From contig JBEKTY010000027.1 in the NCBI GenBank assembly GCA_049515555.1, forward strand, positions 1 through 58,903: DNA of 58,903 nucleotides, read 5' to 3'. The translations under genes were made by a program, and so were the position numbers. Shown piece by piece: positions 1-7,538 of the stretch. The stretch is from JBEKTY01 sp049515555 (GTDB taxonomy: Bacteria > Planctomycetota > Planctomycetia > Pirellulales > Thermoguttaceae). Below the pieces are notes generated by a model. That model was given only the letters and a program-made list of their open reading frames with translations. It ran no database searches and was not told the DNA's origin. Position 1 is the stretch's first letter; each line of letters opens with the position of its first letter.

Positions 1-536
1 TACTGCATGTTGAGCTTGTCCCGTAGCACCCGACTGCTGCGGCGGGCTTTCCCAAGCTTGGATCTGCCGCGGTAGCCGGTCCCTTTCCTGGTCGGCGGCG
101 CGATTTTCTCGTAGAGCCGTTTTCTTAGAGCAAAGTGCCGCCGGTCCTAATCGTAACCCGCGTCGGTCACCCCCACCTCCGCGCGCAAACACCATAAGAA
201 GGGGTCCAGCCAGAAACCCTCTTTTTCCGCGATAGTCGTCCGTCACTGGAAGGTTCACGCAAACCCGCACCGCGGCAACCCTGTTTTACCGTCTCGGAAA
301 CCAACCTCCCGAGAAGCCGTGACGAGGCCACGTTCATGGGACCGTGCCGATCTGCTTGCTTCACGGACCACGGAGCCCAACCCCGGCGGTTTATCGTCGG
401 CGACGGTTCGCAGGCATGGGCTGCCCGCAACCAGCAATGCCCCACCCTAAGTCGGTGGTATGGTGAGGTACCCGAGCAACCCGTTGAGAGTCCCCGGCGA
501 GATGCCCAGGTTTGGCGGATTGGACCAGTAGGCCGC
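1..536. other. Left-edge stretch without a recognisable gene
   Basis: I find no credible gene here. On the minus strand a frame is open from about 146 to the left edge and would encode an Arg/Lys-rich peptide, but it has no start codon, no ribosome binding site and no family I recognise. A small hairpin (about 286-312, arms tctcgg/ccgaga) is present. The sequence composition looks less codon-like than the neighbouring genes, so this may be decayed sequence or part of a structured RNA or mobile element that continues outside the window. Confidence 0.4.
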
Positions 537-2060
537 CTATGTCAGCGGCTCGCCCAGGCAACTGCAGATGGTGTTGAGCAGGTTCAGGGTCACAATCGCG
601 CTGCGCTGGATGTTCGCAAGCCTTCCTCCATCGTGGCACTGGCCCTCCAGCCTTGGCAACTCGGCGAGAATGGCCACGAGCCCTTTGCGATACCCCCTGC
701 GCCCCTTGGCGTCCAGGCAAGGTTCCTTCAGGTAAGTAGCCGGGCCGGGAGACGTGCCCCAGAGGCCTTGATCCAGCTTGAACTCGCCCGGCTTCCCGGT
801 GCGCCAGACCTTGCGGAAGAGGTCCTCCGACCACTGGCCGAAGTAGGATTCCTCGGCTAGTTCCACAACGCGTGCGAGCCTTCGGGCGGCCTCGGCGTTG
901 CGGGGTTGATAGAGCAGTTCCAAAACCTCCTCCAGCACGGCCGCGGTCTTGCGCCGGGTGTCGGAGAGGATGCGGCCGCCCAAGGCGATCATCAGCTCTT
1001 GTCCGGCGTTGGTTACCGGGCCCTGGTAATACAGGCATCCTCGTACCCCTTCCTCGAATTGCTGAACGAGGGCTTCGCCGGCCCGTTTGGGATAGGGCAG
1101 GAAATAGGAAGCCCGATCCCAGCGCGTGTCCGGATAGAGCCACAAGCGTCCGGAAGTTCCGTAAGCGCAGTGCAGACCGGCAATGAATGAGCGTCGCTTG
1201 GCCTCCGGAATGTGGTAGCCCGTGTGCCCCTGGTCGAACACGCAATCCACGTGCTTGCTCAGCTCAACGACCTTGGCCATCTCCTCGTCGCTGAATTGCC
1301 TGTCGGCTGGGGCCCAGTTGATCGTGATCACATAGACGATCTTGTCCGGCCACTTCTGTTTGATGTAGTCGGCCGTCTTGCGGTTGATCCGCACGTTGTA
1401 CCCGACCACGCCGTCTTTGCCGGCACACTGGGGACACCAACAGCAGCCCAAATCGCACGACTCCAGGTGTATTGCCCCGAAGTCAAACCGGCCGAGGGTG
1501 AAGTCGATGATGCGCTTGACGTATTCGAACGACTTCGGGTTGGCGTCGCACATGGCGTGGGCGTGGGGCGAACCGTCGGGGTTTCGCCCGCGAACTGCCG
1601 AATCGGTCGCGATGATCTTGTCATAGCCCCAACTGTACGTGCCCAAGCCGAGGGCCAATCGGATATTCCGCTGGCGTGCCGCCTCCTGGAGCCGGAGCAA
1701 GCGGCGTCGGCGCTGATCGTCCACGGCGCTGGTGATGTCCGGTGGCCAGCCATAGGTCGCGAAGAGGCCCCAAGCATCGAGGAAGTTGAAGCCGGCCGCA
1801 GCCTGGACATCCATCGCCTGGATCGCACTCTCCACGCTCTCATCGTCGAACTGGGGAGCGGGCCAGTCCTCCAGGGGGAGCGCTCGGCGACGCATGTCGT
1901 TGATCCACGCGCCGAAGGCTATGCGATAACGGTACGCAGGCCCACCCGGCTGTCCGACTGATCGTGGCGGAGCGTCCGCGGCCGGCACGCACTGCGGGGT
2001 GATCAGCGCGGCGGCGCCGGAACAGGCAACTGCCAACAGGTCTCGTCGCGTCATGGGCAT
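537..2060 (-). CDS. Tat-signal secreted TIM-barrel-like protein, putative glycoside hydrolase
   Basis: Predicted 507-residue exported protein. The N-terminus MPMTRRDLLAVACSGAAAL is a twin-arginine signal, and the start at 2060 is fixed by a GGAGG about 10 nt upstream. The open frame continues further upstream but that part is not protein-like. The body has alternating helix/strand segments typical of a (beta/alpha)8 barrel, including AIHLESCDLGCCWCPQC, where the Glu at a strand end could be catalytic and the Cys cluster could bind metal or form disulfides. Secreted barrels of this general shape are common in planctomycete polysaccharide loci. I cannot place it in a GH family, so the enzymatic role is inferred. 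It follows a gene fragment and a truncated GH43-like gene on the same strand. Confidence 0.7.
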   Translation of the reverse strand: MPMTRRDLLAVACSGAAALITPQCVPAADAPPRSVGQPGGPAYRYRIAFGAWINDMRRRALPLEDWPAPQFDDESVESAIQAMDVQAAAGFNFLDAWGLFATYGWPPDITSAVDDQRRRRLLRLQEAARQRNIRLALGLGTYSWGYDKIIATDSAVRGRNPDGSPHAHAMCDANPKSFEYVKRIIDFTLGRFDFGAIHLESCDLGCCWCPQCAGKDGVVGYNVRINRKTADYIKQKWPDKIVYVITINWAPADRQFSDEEMAKVVELSKHVDCVFDQGHTGYHIPEAKRRSFIAGLHCAYGTSGRLWLYPDTRWDRASYFLPYPKRAGEALVQQFEEGVRGCLYYQGPVTNAGQELMIALGGRILSDTRRKTAAVLEEVLELLYQPRNAEAARRLARVVELAEESYFGQWSEDLFRKVWRTGKPGEFKLDQGLWGTSPGPATYLKEPCLDAKGRRGYRKGLVAILAELPRLEGQCHDGGRLANIQRSAIVTLNLLNTICSCLGEPLT

Positions 2061-2112
2061 GGTCCTGACTCCTCCGCTGTTGGGGCAACAATTGGGGCTC
2101 AATGGCACGTAG

Positions 2113-2265
2113 TCATTCGATACTGGTGGCCAGGACCGCGTAGCAGCGCCCGTGGCCGGAGACGTTGCCCGTGTAAATGGCGATCGTGGTCTTGTCGTCC
2201 ACCGCGCCTTGGGCAGAGGCCACAAGCAGAGAGGCCATAACTGCATGGAGGCTGTGCTTCAGCAT
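2113..2265 (-). pseudogene. Signal-peptide-bearing gene fragment (50 aa)
   Basis: A 50-residue frame begins with a good signal peptide (MLKHSLHAVMASLLVASAQG) and then stops after only about 30 more residues (TTIAIYTGNVSGHGRCYAVL...). The remainder vaguely resembles the first strand and loop of class I glutamine-amidotransferase-like (BPL_N) domains, but that is a weak guess. It is too short to be a complete secreted enzyme and lies between a truncated GH43-like gene and the next intact gene, so a decayed 5' end of a larger gene is the simplest reading. A degenerate half copy of palindromic family A ends 35 nt upstream of its start. A genuine small secreted protein is possible. Confidence 0.45.
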
Positions 2266-2300
2266 GGCAGATTCCCAATCGCGCGTTGCAGAACACCCTA

Positions 2301-2338
2301 AAGGTATGGCGGACGGCACCCGAAGTCGGGCGTGCTAC
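2301..2338 (-). repeat. Degenerate half copy of palindromic family A
   Basis: 32 of 38 bases match the loop plus right arm of the intact copy at 31730-31767 (aaggcatggcggacggcac and onward). The left arm is missing. It lies between the truncated GH43-like gene and the signal-peptide fragment, 35 nt upstream of the latter's start codon. Confidence 0.6.
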
Positions 2339-2384
2339 CGTCCATGCCGTAAACGGTTACGGCCTGAAGGCACGTGCGGAGCAG

Positions 2385-2930
2385 TCACCCCTGGTCCTTG
2401 AACAGCCCCAGGTCCTGCCCCCAGCCATGCTCCTCGGCCGTGTTCCGCCGGCCGACGAACGTGAACGGGCCGGCTGGCTTGTCGGCCACGGCCACGGCCA
2501 GCATCGCGGCCGGGTACTCCGGCTCGGTTGTGCCGATGCAGAAGAACCACAGCACGTACTGGCCGGTCTGGTCGTTGTAGAGGACGTTCGGGCGGTGCGC
2601 GGTGCCCTTGGCCAGCCAGCCCTCTTTCGGGAAAGCGAAGCACACGCCCTCGTGCTTCCAGCCCACGAGGTTCTTCGAGCTGTAGCAGTTGAAGCCCTGC
2701 TGCAAGTGGACCGCGCTGCGGCCGTAAAGCCCCCGGGGATTGCCCTTGTAGCTCGTGCCGTACCAGTAGAAGGTGTCGCCGACGCGGGTGATGCCGCCGT
2801 CGTGGCAGGAGATGGAGTTGCCGGCGGTATCTTTCCAGGCGCTGTGGTTGCGGATCGGCTCGCCGGCGCCACACGGGTCGGCGGCCATGGTGAGTGCCAG
2901 TGCGGCCCAGGGGATCACAAAACGTGTCAT
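2385..2930 (-). pseudogene. 3'-truncated GH43-like beta-propeller glycosidase
   Basis: 181 residues with signal peptide (MTRFVIPWAALALTMAADPCGAG up to the mature protein) and the first two to three blades of a family 43 five-bladed propeller: D-x-x-G-N-x-I-x-x-H-x-G-G-I near residue 35, then FYWYGTSYKG, and YNDQTGQYVLWFF. Family members are normally over 300 residues. Here the frame ends abruptly after the motif GQDLGLFKDQG, where a normal GH43 continues with D-G-K-A-Y. No continuation is visible in the other frames of the next 100 nt, so this looks like a 3' deletion and not a simple frameshift. A half palindromic repeat starts about 45 nt downstream and may mark the breakpoint. It is unlikely to encode an active enzyme. 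Confidence 0.7.
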
Positions 2931-3276
2931 GGCAGCGGCTCCTTTGGGCCCGCGAAAAAATTACCTTTACAATTGTCCAACGGGTGGCACGTCCCTGAGC
3001 GCAGCGAAGGGCGTGGTTTGTGGACCGTCCACGCCCTTCGTTCCTCAGGGCGTGCCACCCAATTGTCAAACTTGTTCTTTCGCGAGCGCTTTGGGGCGTA
3101 TCTTGGATCAGGCACTCCGCCAGCGTACCGCCGGCTCGGCCGTTTGTCCATTAGCGGAGGCTAGCCGGGGTGCGCGGAGGTCTCCGCCGTACACGGGTGA
3201 CATTCGCTGCCCGTCGCGTTATGCTGTTGATAATGAACGGGCTTGGCACTAATAGCTACTGCGAGCGGCCAGAAAA
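2931..3276. other. Divergent intergenic region with a MITE-like insert
   Basis: Gap between the GH43-like gene (minus) and the GH123-like gene (plus). It contains the palindromic element at 2982-3060 described separately. The remainder to 3276 shows no open frame of interest. No clear promoter pair was found; a gataat box near 3225-3230 has no convincing -35 partner. Confidence 0.5.
2971..3071. mobile_element. 79-bp palindromic MITE-like element (family D) with 11-bp flanking direct repeats
   Basis: The element at 2982-3060 begins gggtggcacg and ends cgtgccaccc, with inner arms gaagggcgtgg/ccacgcccttc. It is flanked immediately by aattgtccaac (2971-2981) and aattgtcaaac (3061-3071), an 11-bp direct repeat with one mismatch, as expected for a target-site duplication. 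It carries no gene, so it would be moved in trans. Confidence 0.7.
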
Positions 3277-6150
3277 ATGATCCGACGTCTTCCCGATTCC
3301 CTGATTTTGGCGATGCTGATGCTGACCGCGGCGATTGCGGCCCCCGGCGAAGAGCGGGCCCTGCTGGATGGCGGCAATCGGTTCCTGGATAAGCCCTACC
3401 CCAAGCCCGAGCTGACGCCGGCGGTTGTGGTGGCCGACTCCTTTGAAGATTGGCAGCGCACGCGGCAGGACTGGAAGTTCGACAGGGTGACGGCCGAAGT
3501 CTCGACCGAACACGCGACCGACGGCAAGCAGAGCCTGAAGGTGGTATTCCCGGATTCAGCCGCCGCGCTCAGGTATTGCCGCGGCACCCGCGGATGGGGC
3601 GGCAACATCCCGGGCAGCGAAGAGATCCTGGGCCTGCGTGCCCTGCAGTACGACGAGCTGCGTTTGGAGGTGTTCAACCCCGGCGCCCCGGCCAGGCTGG
3701 TGGTGACGGCGGCCGTGGACGCCCGCTGGGAGTACGACCTGAAAGCCGGCGCCAATTCATTGGCCATCCCCACCGCTCAGCTCCGCCAGGAGGTTTATCG
3801 GGTCAACGACATTCCCGGCAGCCTGGCCTTCTCGCTGGCCGGCATTTCCGCACCCCGGACCCTGTTCTTCGACTACTTTCGTTGGATCGGCCCGGGATTG
3901 GGCAAGAACCTCATTCGCTACGCCAAGTGCCTCCAATTCGGCGAGCCGTATTGCGCCGGGCCGTTCTTCCAGGTGCTCCAGCCCACGACCGGCTACACCC
4001 GCCAGCGCGGTTACGGGTGGGAGAAACCGACCACGGTTCCGCCGCAGCAGTTTCCACCGGTCAAGAGCGATCATCTATCCGGCCGCCGGCCCGACGACGA
4101 GCGGCTGTGGTCCTTCCTGACCGGCACGCAATCGGCGCTGCTCGTGGATCTGCCGGCCGGCAAGTACCGCTTGCACCTGGTGGAGCACGGGATCGGCTTT
4201 TATGAGCAGCGGCCGTGCATGTACGACCTGTCGGTGCGGATCGACGACGGCCCGCCGCGGGTGCTGCGCCGCGGCGCCGCCAGCTTCGCCGAGGTAATTC
4301 AATTCGAGTACGGCCTGGACCAGACCGACTGGCAGCCGGGCGACGATCTGTGGCAGAAGTATCGCGGGCGGCTGATCCGCCCCTTGGAGCTGGACTTCCA
4401 GAGCAAAGGCGGCACCTGCAAGCTCGACATCTACAGCGCTCCCCGCGAGCACGAGAACCTGAGCTTTCTGATTCTCTATCCCGTGGACAAGGCCCAGCGC
4501 ATCGAGCCGGAGTTGGCGGCGCTGTGGCAGGACTTGCGCTACCGGTTCCTGGAAGGCTTCGCCCCGGCCACGCGCCGCATGGCAGAGAAGATGAACCTGC
4601 CCGGGCTGCACGAGGAGTACCTCAACCCCGAAGCGAAGAGCAGGCGGCTGGCGGAGTTGAAGCCGACCGAAGCCGAGCGGCGGCAAGGCGGCATCGTTTA
4701 CTGCCGTGCCGGCGTGGAAGAAGTGTATCCCGACACGATACCCGGTCGCAGCGAATGCAGCCGGGAGTTTGCGGCCACGGTGCCACCGGGTGAGACGGGC
4801 TCGCTGGCAGTCAGCCTCTTTGCGCTCAAGGACCTGAAAGAAGTCCGCTTGGAGGTCGGCGACTTCGTCGGCGCCGACGGCCGGCGGATTGCCGGGCAGA
4901 ACGCCGACGTCCGCGTTGTCAACTGCATACCGCGCATGACAGGCCAGCAGACGCACGGCGATTGGCGCTACATGGTCATGCCATGGCACCTGGTCCATCG
5001 CCCGGCCGTGGACGTTGCCGGCGAGACCTCGCGGCGATGGTGGATCAACGTGGCGGTACCGGCCGACACGCCCGCCGGAACGTATGCCGGCACCGCGGTT
5101 CTGGCAGGCCGGGACATGCCGCGCACGGAACTGCGGCTCAGCCTGACGGTGCTGCCATTCAAACTCGATCCGATGCCCAAGGACATCGAGCAGGCAATGG
5201 TTGTCGCCCCGCGGCATTGGGGCGAGTTGGCCGACTGCCGCACGGTCTTCTTCATCCGCACCTGGGTAGTCTACAGCCACATGGACAGCTTGGAGAGGCC
5301 CGAGAACGCCAAGTGGAAAACCATCTTCGAGCCGGCACGCAAAGCCTTGGAGGCCCGTGTGCCGGCCGAATTGGCGCTGATGAAGAAAGTCGGCCTGAAC
5401 TGCGTCTACCTGGGCTCGGCGCCGCGCGATCCCAGCTCGCCGGAAACGAAGCTGCCCGCCGACGGCATGGAAATCTGGCCGTACAGTCTTCAAAGCGATC
5501 ACGATGCGCTGCTGCGCGCGGTCAGCGCCCGGAAGGCCATCCTGACGGGCCCCTGCTTCCTGCCGAAGCAGACGGAGAAACAGGTCCGGGCCTTCGCCCA
5601 AGGCAGGACCGTGCCGGTCGTCATGTCCATGAACAACGACCCCTTCTTCTGGAACGACGTGCAGCAGGAGGCCGGCATCTACCGTTTCCAGGCAGGCTTC
5701 TTCCTCTGGCGGCTCGGGGCCAAAGGCGGGATTTATGGCCCCTGGTCGCTGGCCTGGCGCGACCCCTACAACCCCTGCGACGGACACGTGAGCGAATGGG
5801 GCGATTTCTGCACCCCCGCATCTTCGCCGCAGCAACCGGCCTTCAATTCCACGCTGATCCTGGAAGGCTTGCGCGAGGGTATTACCGACTATCGCTATCT
5901 GGCCATGCTCCAGCGGCTGATCCAACAAAAGCCCGGCACGAAAGCCGCCCGCCAGTCGCAAGCATATCTCCAGAAACTGCGCGAACAGATCCAGCCGGAG
6001 GCCAGCCATTATTTCCAGGCCGTGGGCGACAGCCAAGGATGGGGCGGATGGGATAATACCTGGACCCAGAAGAACACCGCCTGGAAGGGAAAGAACTACG
6101 ATCGGCAACGCCGAGAGCTGATCCGGCACATCGCGGCCCTGCTGCCGTGA
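3277..6150 (+). CDS. Secreted GH123/DUF4091-like glycoside hydrolase
   Basis: 957 residues with an N-terminal signal peptide (hydrophobic core LILAMLMLTAAIAA). The first ~230 residues look like a beta-sandwich (carbohydrate-binding-like, VEVFNPGAPARLVV style strands), the middle is beta-rich, and the C-terminal ~350 residues resemble the catalytic barrel of GH123/DUF4091 proteins. The hallmark near the end is EGLREGITDYRYLAML, equivalent to the R-E-G-x-x-D-Y-x-x-L helix of that family. Known GH123 enzymes are beta-N-acetylgalactosaminidases, but DUF4091 members are largely uncharacterised, so the substrate is open. The ATG at 3277 has only a weak ribosome binding site (gagcgg). It is transcribed away from the truncated GH43-like gene and precedes a DUF1080 gene. 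Confidence 0.65.
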   Translation: MIRRLPDSLILAMLMLTAAIAAPGEERALLDGGNRFLDKPYPKPELTPAVVVADSFEDWQRTRQDWKFDRVTAEVSTEHATDGKQSLKVVFPDSAAALRYCRGTRGWGGNIPGSEEILGLRALQYDELRLEVFNPGAPARLVVTAAVDARWEYDLKAGANSLAIPTAQLRQEVYRVNDIPGSLAFSLAGISAPRTLFFDYFRWIGPGLGKNLIRYAKCLQFGEPYCAGPFFQVLQPTTGYTRQRGYGWEKPTTVPPQQFPPVKSDHLSGRRPDDERLWSFLTGTQSALLVDLPAGKYRLHLVEHGIGFYEQRPCMYDLSVRIDDGPPRVLRRGAASFAEVIQFEYGLDQTDWQPGDDLWQKYRGRLIRPLELDFQSKGGTCKLDIYSAPREHENLSFLILYPVDKAQRIEPELAALWQDLRYRFLEGFAPATRRMAEKMNLPGLHEEYLNPEAKSRRLAELKPTEAERRQGGIVYCRAGVEEVYPDTIPGRSECSREFAATVPPGETGSLAVSLFALKDLKEVRLEVGDFVGADGRRIAGQNADVRVVNCIPRMTGQQTHGDWRYMVMPWHLVHRPAVDVAGETSRRWWINVAVPADTPAGTYAGTAVLAGRDMPRTELRLSLTVLPFKLDPMPKDIEQAMVVAPRHWGELADCRTVFFIRTWVVYSHMDSLERPENAKWKTIFEPARKALEARVPAELALMKKVGLNCVYLGSAPRDPSSPETKLPADGMEIWPYSLQSDHDALLRAVSARKAILTGPCFLPKQTEKQVRAFAQGRTVPVVMSMNNDPFFWNDVQQEAGIYRFQAGFFLWRLGAKGGIYGPWSLAWRDPYNPCDGHVSEWGDFCTPASSPQQPAFNSTLILEGLREGITDYRYLAMLQRLIQQKPGTKAARQSQAYLQKLREQIQPEASHYFQAVGDSQGWGGWDNTWTQKNTAWKGKNYDRQRRELIRHIAALLP

Positions 6151-6189
6151 GACGCGTATTAGGTTCTGTTGCGGAAGGCCGGGAACTTG

Positions 6190-6220
6190 TAGGGTGGGAC
6201 AAGCGCAGCGCAGTCCCACC
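6190..6220. repeat. Family C palindromic repeat
   Basis: gtagggtgggac and gtcccacc arms around an agcgcagcgc-type loop. Further copies are at 34263-34300 and 37233-37315. It lies between the GH123-like gene and the DUF1080 gene. Confidence 0.7.
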
Positions 6221-6317
6221 ATCGCCATTCTTGACATTTCCGCCTTCGCGTAGTCTACTCGGTGCACTGGGTGGACTTTGGCTCAACAGCAAGACAAGCA
6301 TTTTCCGGGAGCAAATC

Positions 6318-7103
6318 ATGAGAAACTGGATTGTGATCGAGGCTTTGGCGGGCGTGTTCGCTTTGGCACTGGCCGTCTCGGCGGCGGAACCCCAGCCCTC
6401 GGGCGAGTATGAACCACGCATCGACAAGGACGGCTGGGAGATCCTCTTCGACGGCAAGGGCCTGGAGGCTTGGACTCCCGCCAGCCGGGCCGCCGGCTGG
6501 GTCGTCAATGCTCAAGGCGAGCTCTATCCCGCCAAACCCGGCGGCGACCTTTGCACCCGGCGGCGCTATTGCGACTATGTTCTGGAAGTGGATTTCAAAA
6601 TGGGCGGCAAGCGGAAGGCCAACAGCGGCGTCTTTATCCGCGTCCACGACCCCAACAACGACGTAGGCACCGGCATGGAGGTCCAGATTCTCGACAACGC
6701 TGACTACGGCGTGCCCTTCGACGCCGGCAACGCCAACGGCGCCCTGTACGATCTGGTGCGGCCGGCCCTCGATGCCAACAAGCCGATCGGCGAGTGGAAC
6801 CATTTCCGCATCACGGCCGACCAAAACCTGGTGCTGGTCGAGCTCAACGGCAAGGAGATCGTCCGGGCCGACCTGAGCCGGTGGGTCAAGGCCGGCCAGA
6901 ACCCCGGCGGCGGCCACAACAAGTTCCCCCACGCCATCGGCGAGCTGCCGCGCGAGGGCTTCATTCTCCTGCAAAACTACGGCGCCACGCCGGTCTGGTT
7001 CCGCAGCGTGCGGCTGAAGTCGCTCTCGGACCGTAAGCCGCAGTACACGGGCAAGGAGCCCATCGGCAAGGTGCTCGGCAAGGCCCCGGCCGCCGGGCAG
7101 TAA
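6318..7103 (+). CDS. Secreted DUF1080 / 3-keto-disaccharide hydrolase domain protein
   Basis: 261 residues. The start at 6318 (MRNWIVIEALAGVFALALAV) gives a clean signal peptide and has gggag 7-8 nt upstream; the open frame further upstream is translated repeat DNA. The domain is the DUF1080 concanavalin-like fold: GWEILFDGKGLEAWTP near residue 40, YVLEVDFKMGG, NSGVFIRVHD, and the closing FILLQNYGATPVWFRSVRLK. Characterised members cleave 3-keto-glycosides; many planctomycete paralogues are untested. It follows the GH123-like gene by 167 nt, separated by a family C repeat. A hairpin at 7118-7142 may end the transcript. Confidence 0.85.
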   Translation: MRNWIVIEALAGVFALALAVSAAEPQPSGEYEPRIDKDGWEILFDGKGLEAWTPASRAAGWVVNAQGELYPAKPGGDLCTRRRYCDYVLEVDFKMGGKRKANSGVFIRVHDPNNDVGTGMEVQILDNADYGVPFDAGNANGALYDLVRPALDANKPIGEWNHFRITADQNLVLVELNGKEIVRADLSRWVKAGQNPGGGHNKFPHAIGELPREGFILLQNYGATPVWFRSVRLKSLSDRKPQYTGKEPIGKVLGKAPAAGQ

Positions 7104-7117
7104 CAAGCGGCCGGTGG

Positions 7118-7142
7118 CATGCCCACGCTTATCGTGGGCATG
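7118..7142 (+). terminator. Hairpin after the DUF1080 gene
   Basis: Perfect 10-bp stem catgcccacg/cgtgggcatg with a 5-nt loop, 14 nt after the stop codon. There is no T-run, so it could be a repeat or a 3'-end stabiliser rather than a classical intrinsic terminator. Confidence 0.4.
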
Positions 7143-7217
7143 AGAGCGACACGGTTCGGTAGATAACATGCTTGCTGTCTCGCTTCGCTCGCTTAGCAAG
7201 CAGGGCACCCCGAAGCG

Positions 7218-7325
7218 GGATTATTCACTGCGGCTCGTAGTGACCCGATTTATCGGGTCTGGAGAATGTGAACAGGTCAAGGACCGCATGAATGCGGTCA
7301 CTACGAACGATTGGTGAATAATCCG
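7218..7325. repeat. Family B palindromic repeat
   Basis: About 108 bp with outer arms ggattattcac/gtgaataatcc and inner arms cgtagtgac/gtcactacg. The core contains two sub-hairpins, cccgatttatcggg and ccgcatgaatgcgg. Related copies are at 14320-14419 (opposite orientation) and 38074-38183. Confidence 0.8.
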
Positions 7326-7414
7326 GGCTAAGTCCCCGCCCTCATCCCCGCCGTTGGCATAAGTCCATACACATTTCGATGGACTGGCATTTAGCCATCG
7401 GACGGGGTGGGGAA

Positions 7415-7443
7415 TTGACGGCCATACCGTTAGTAATTAAAAT
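7415..7443 (+). promoter_or_regulatory. Sigma-70-like promoter for the large extracellular protein
   Basis: TTGACG (7415-7420), 17-bp spacer, TAAAAT (7438-7443). The start codon it would serve is at 7539, giving a leader of about 90 nt with a strong gaaggagg ribosome binding site. Confidence 0.6.
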
Positions 7444-7538
7444 AGGGGTCAATAGTATGCCGGCGAGGGGTTAGCGCCGGCAGGGAAATGGCAAGGACGC
7501 CGGCAACGCATCCACTGAAGACGTGAAGGAGGCCGGCC

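Larger units (their letters stand above)
7104..7538. other. Intergenic region: terminator-like hairpin, family B repeat, promoter
   Basis: No gene. In order it holds a hairpin (7118-7142), a second short palindrome (about 7168-7202, cttgct/agcaag), a family B palindromic repeat (7218-7325) and a sigma-70-like promoter (7415-7443) ahead of the large extracellular protein gene. Confidence 0.6.

Noticed and set aside
1..536. Possible group II intron or other structured RNA at the left edge
   Set aside because: I looked for a domain V-like hairpin and intron boundary sequences and saw none, so only an unexplained stretch is reported.
4075..6267. Minus-strand open frame opposite the GH123-like gene
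   Set aside because: Composition and lack of family features show a high-GC shadow of the real gene.
6147..6317. N-terminal extension of the first DUF1080 protein
   Set aside because: It translates a family C repeat (GWDKRSAVPP) and has no function; the start at 6318 has a ribosome binding site and signal peptide.
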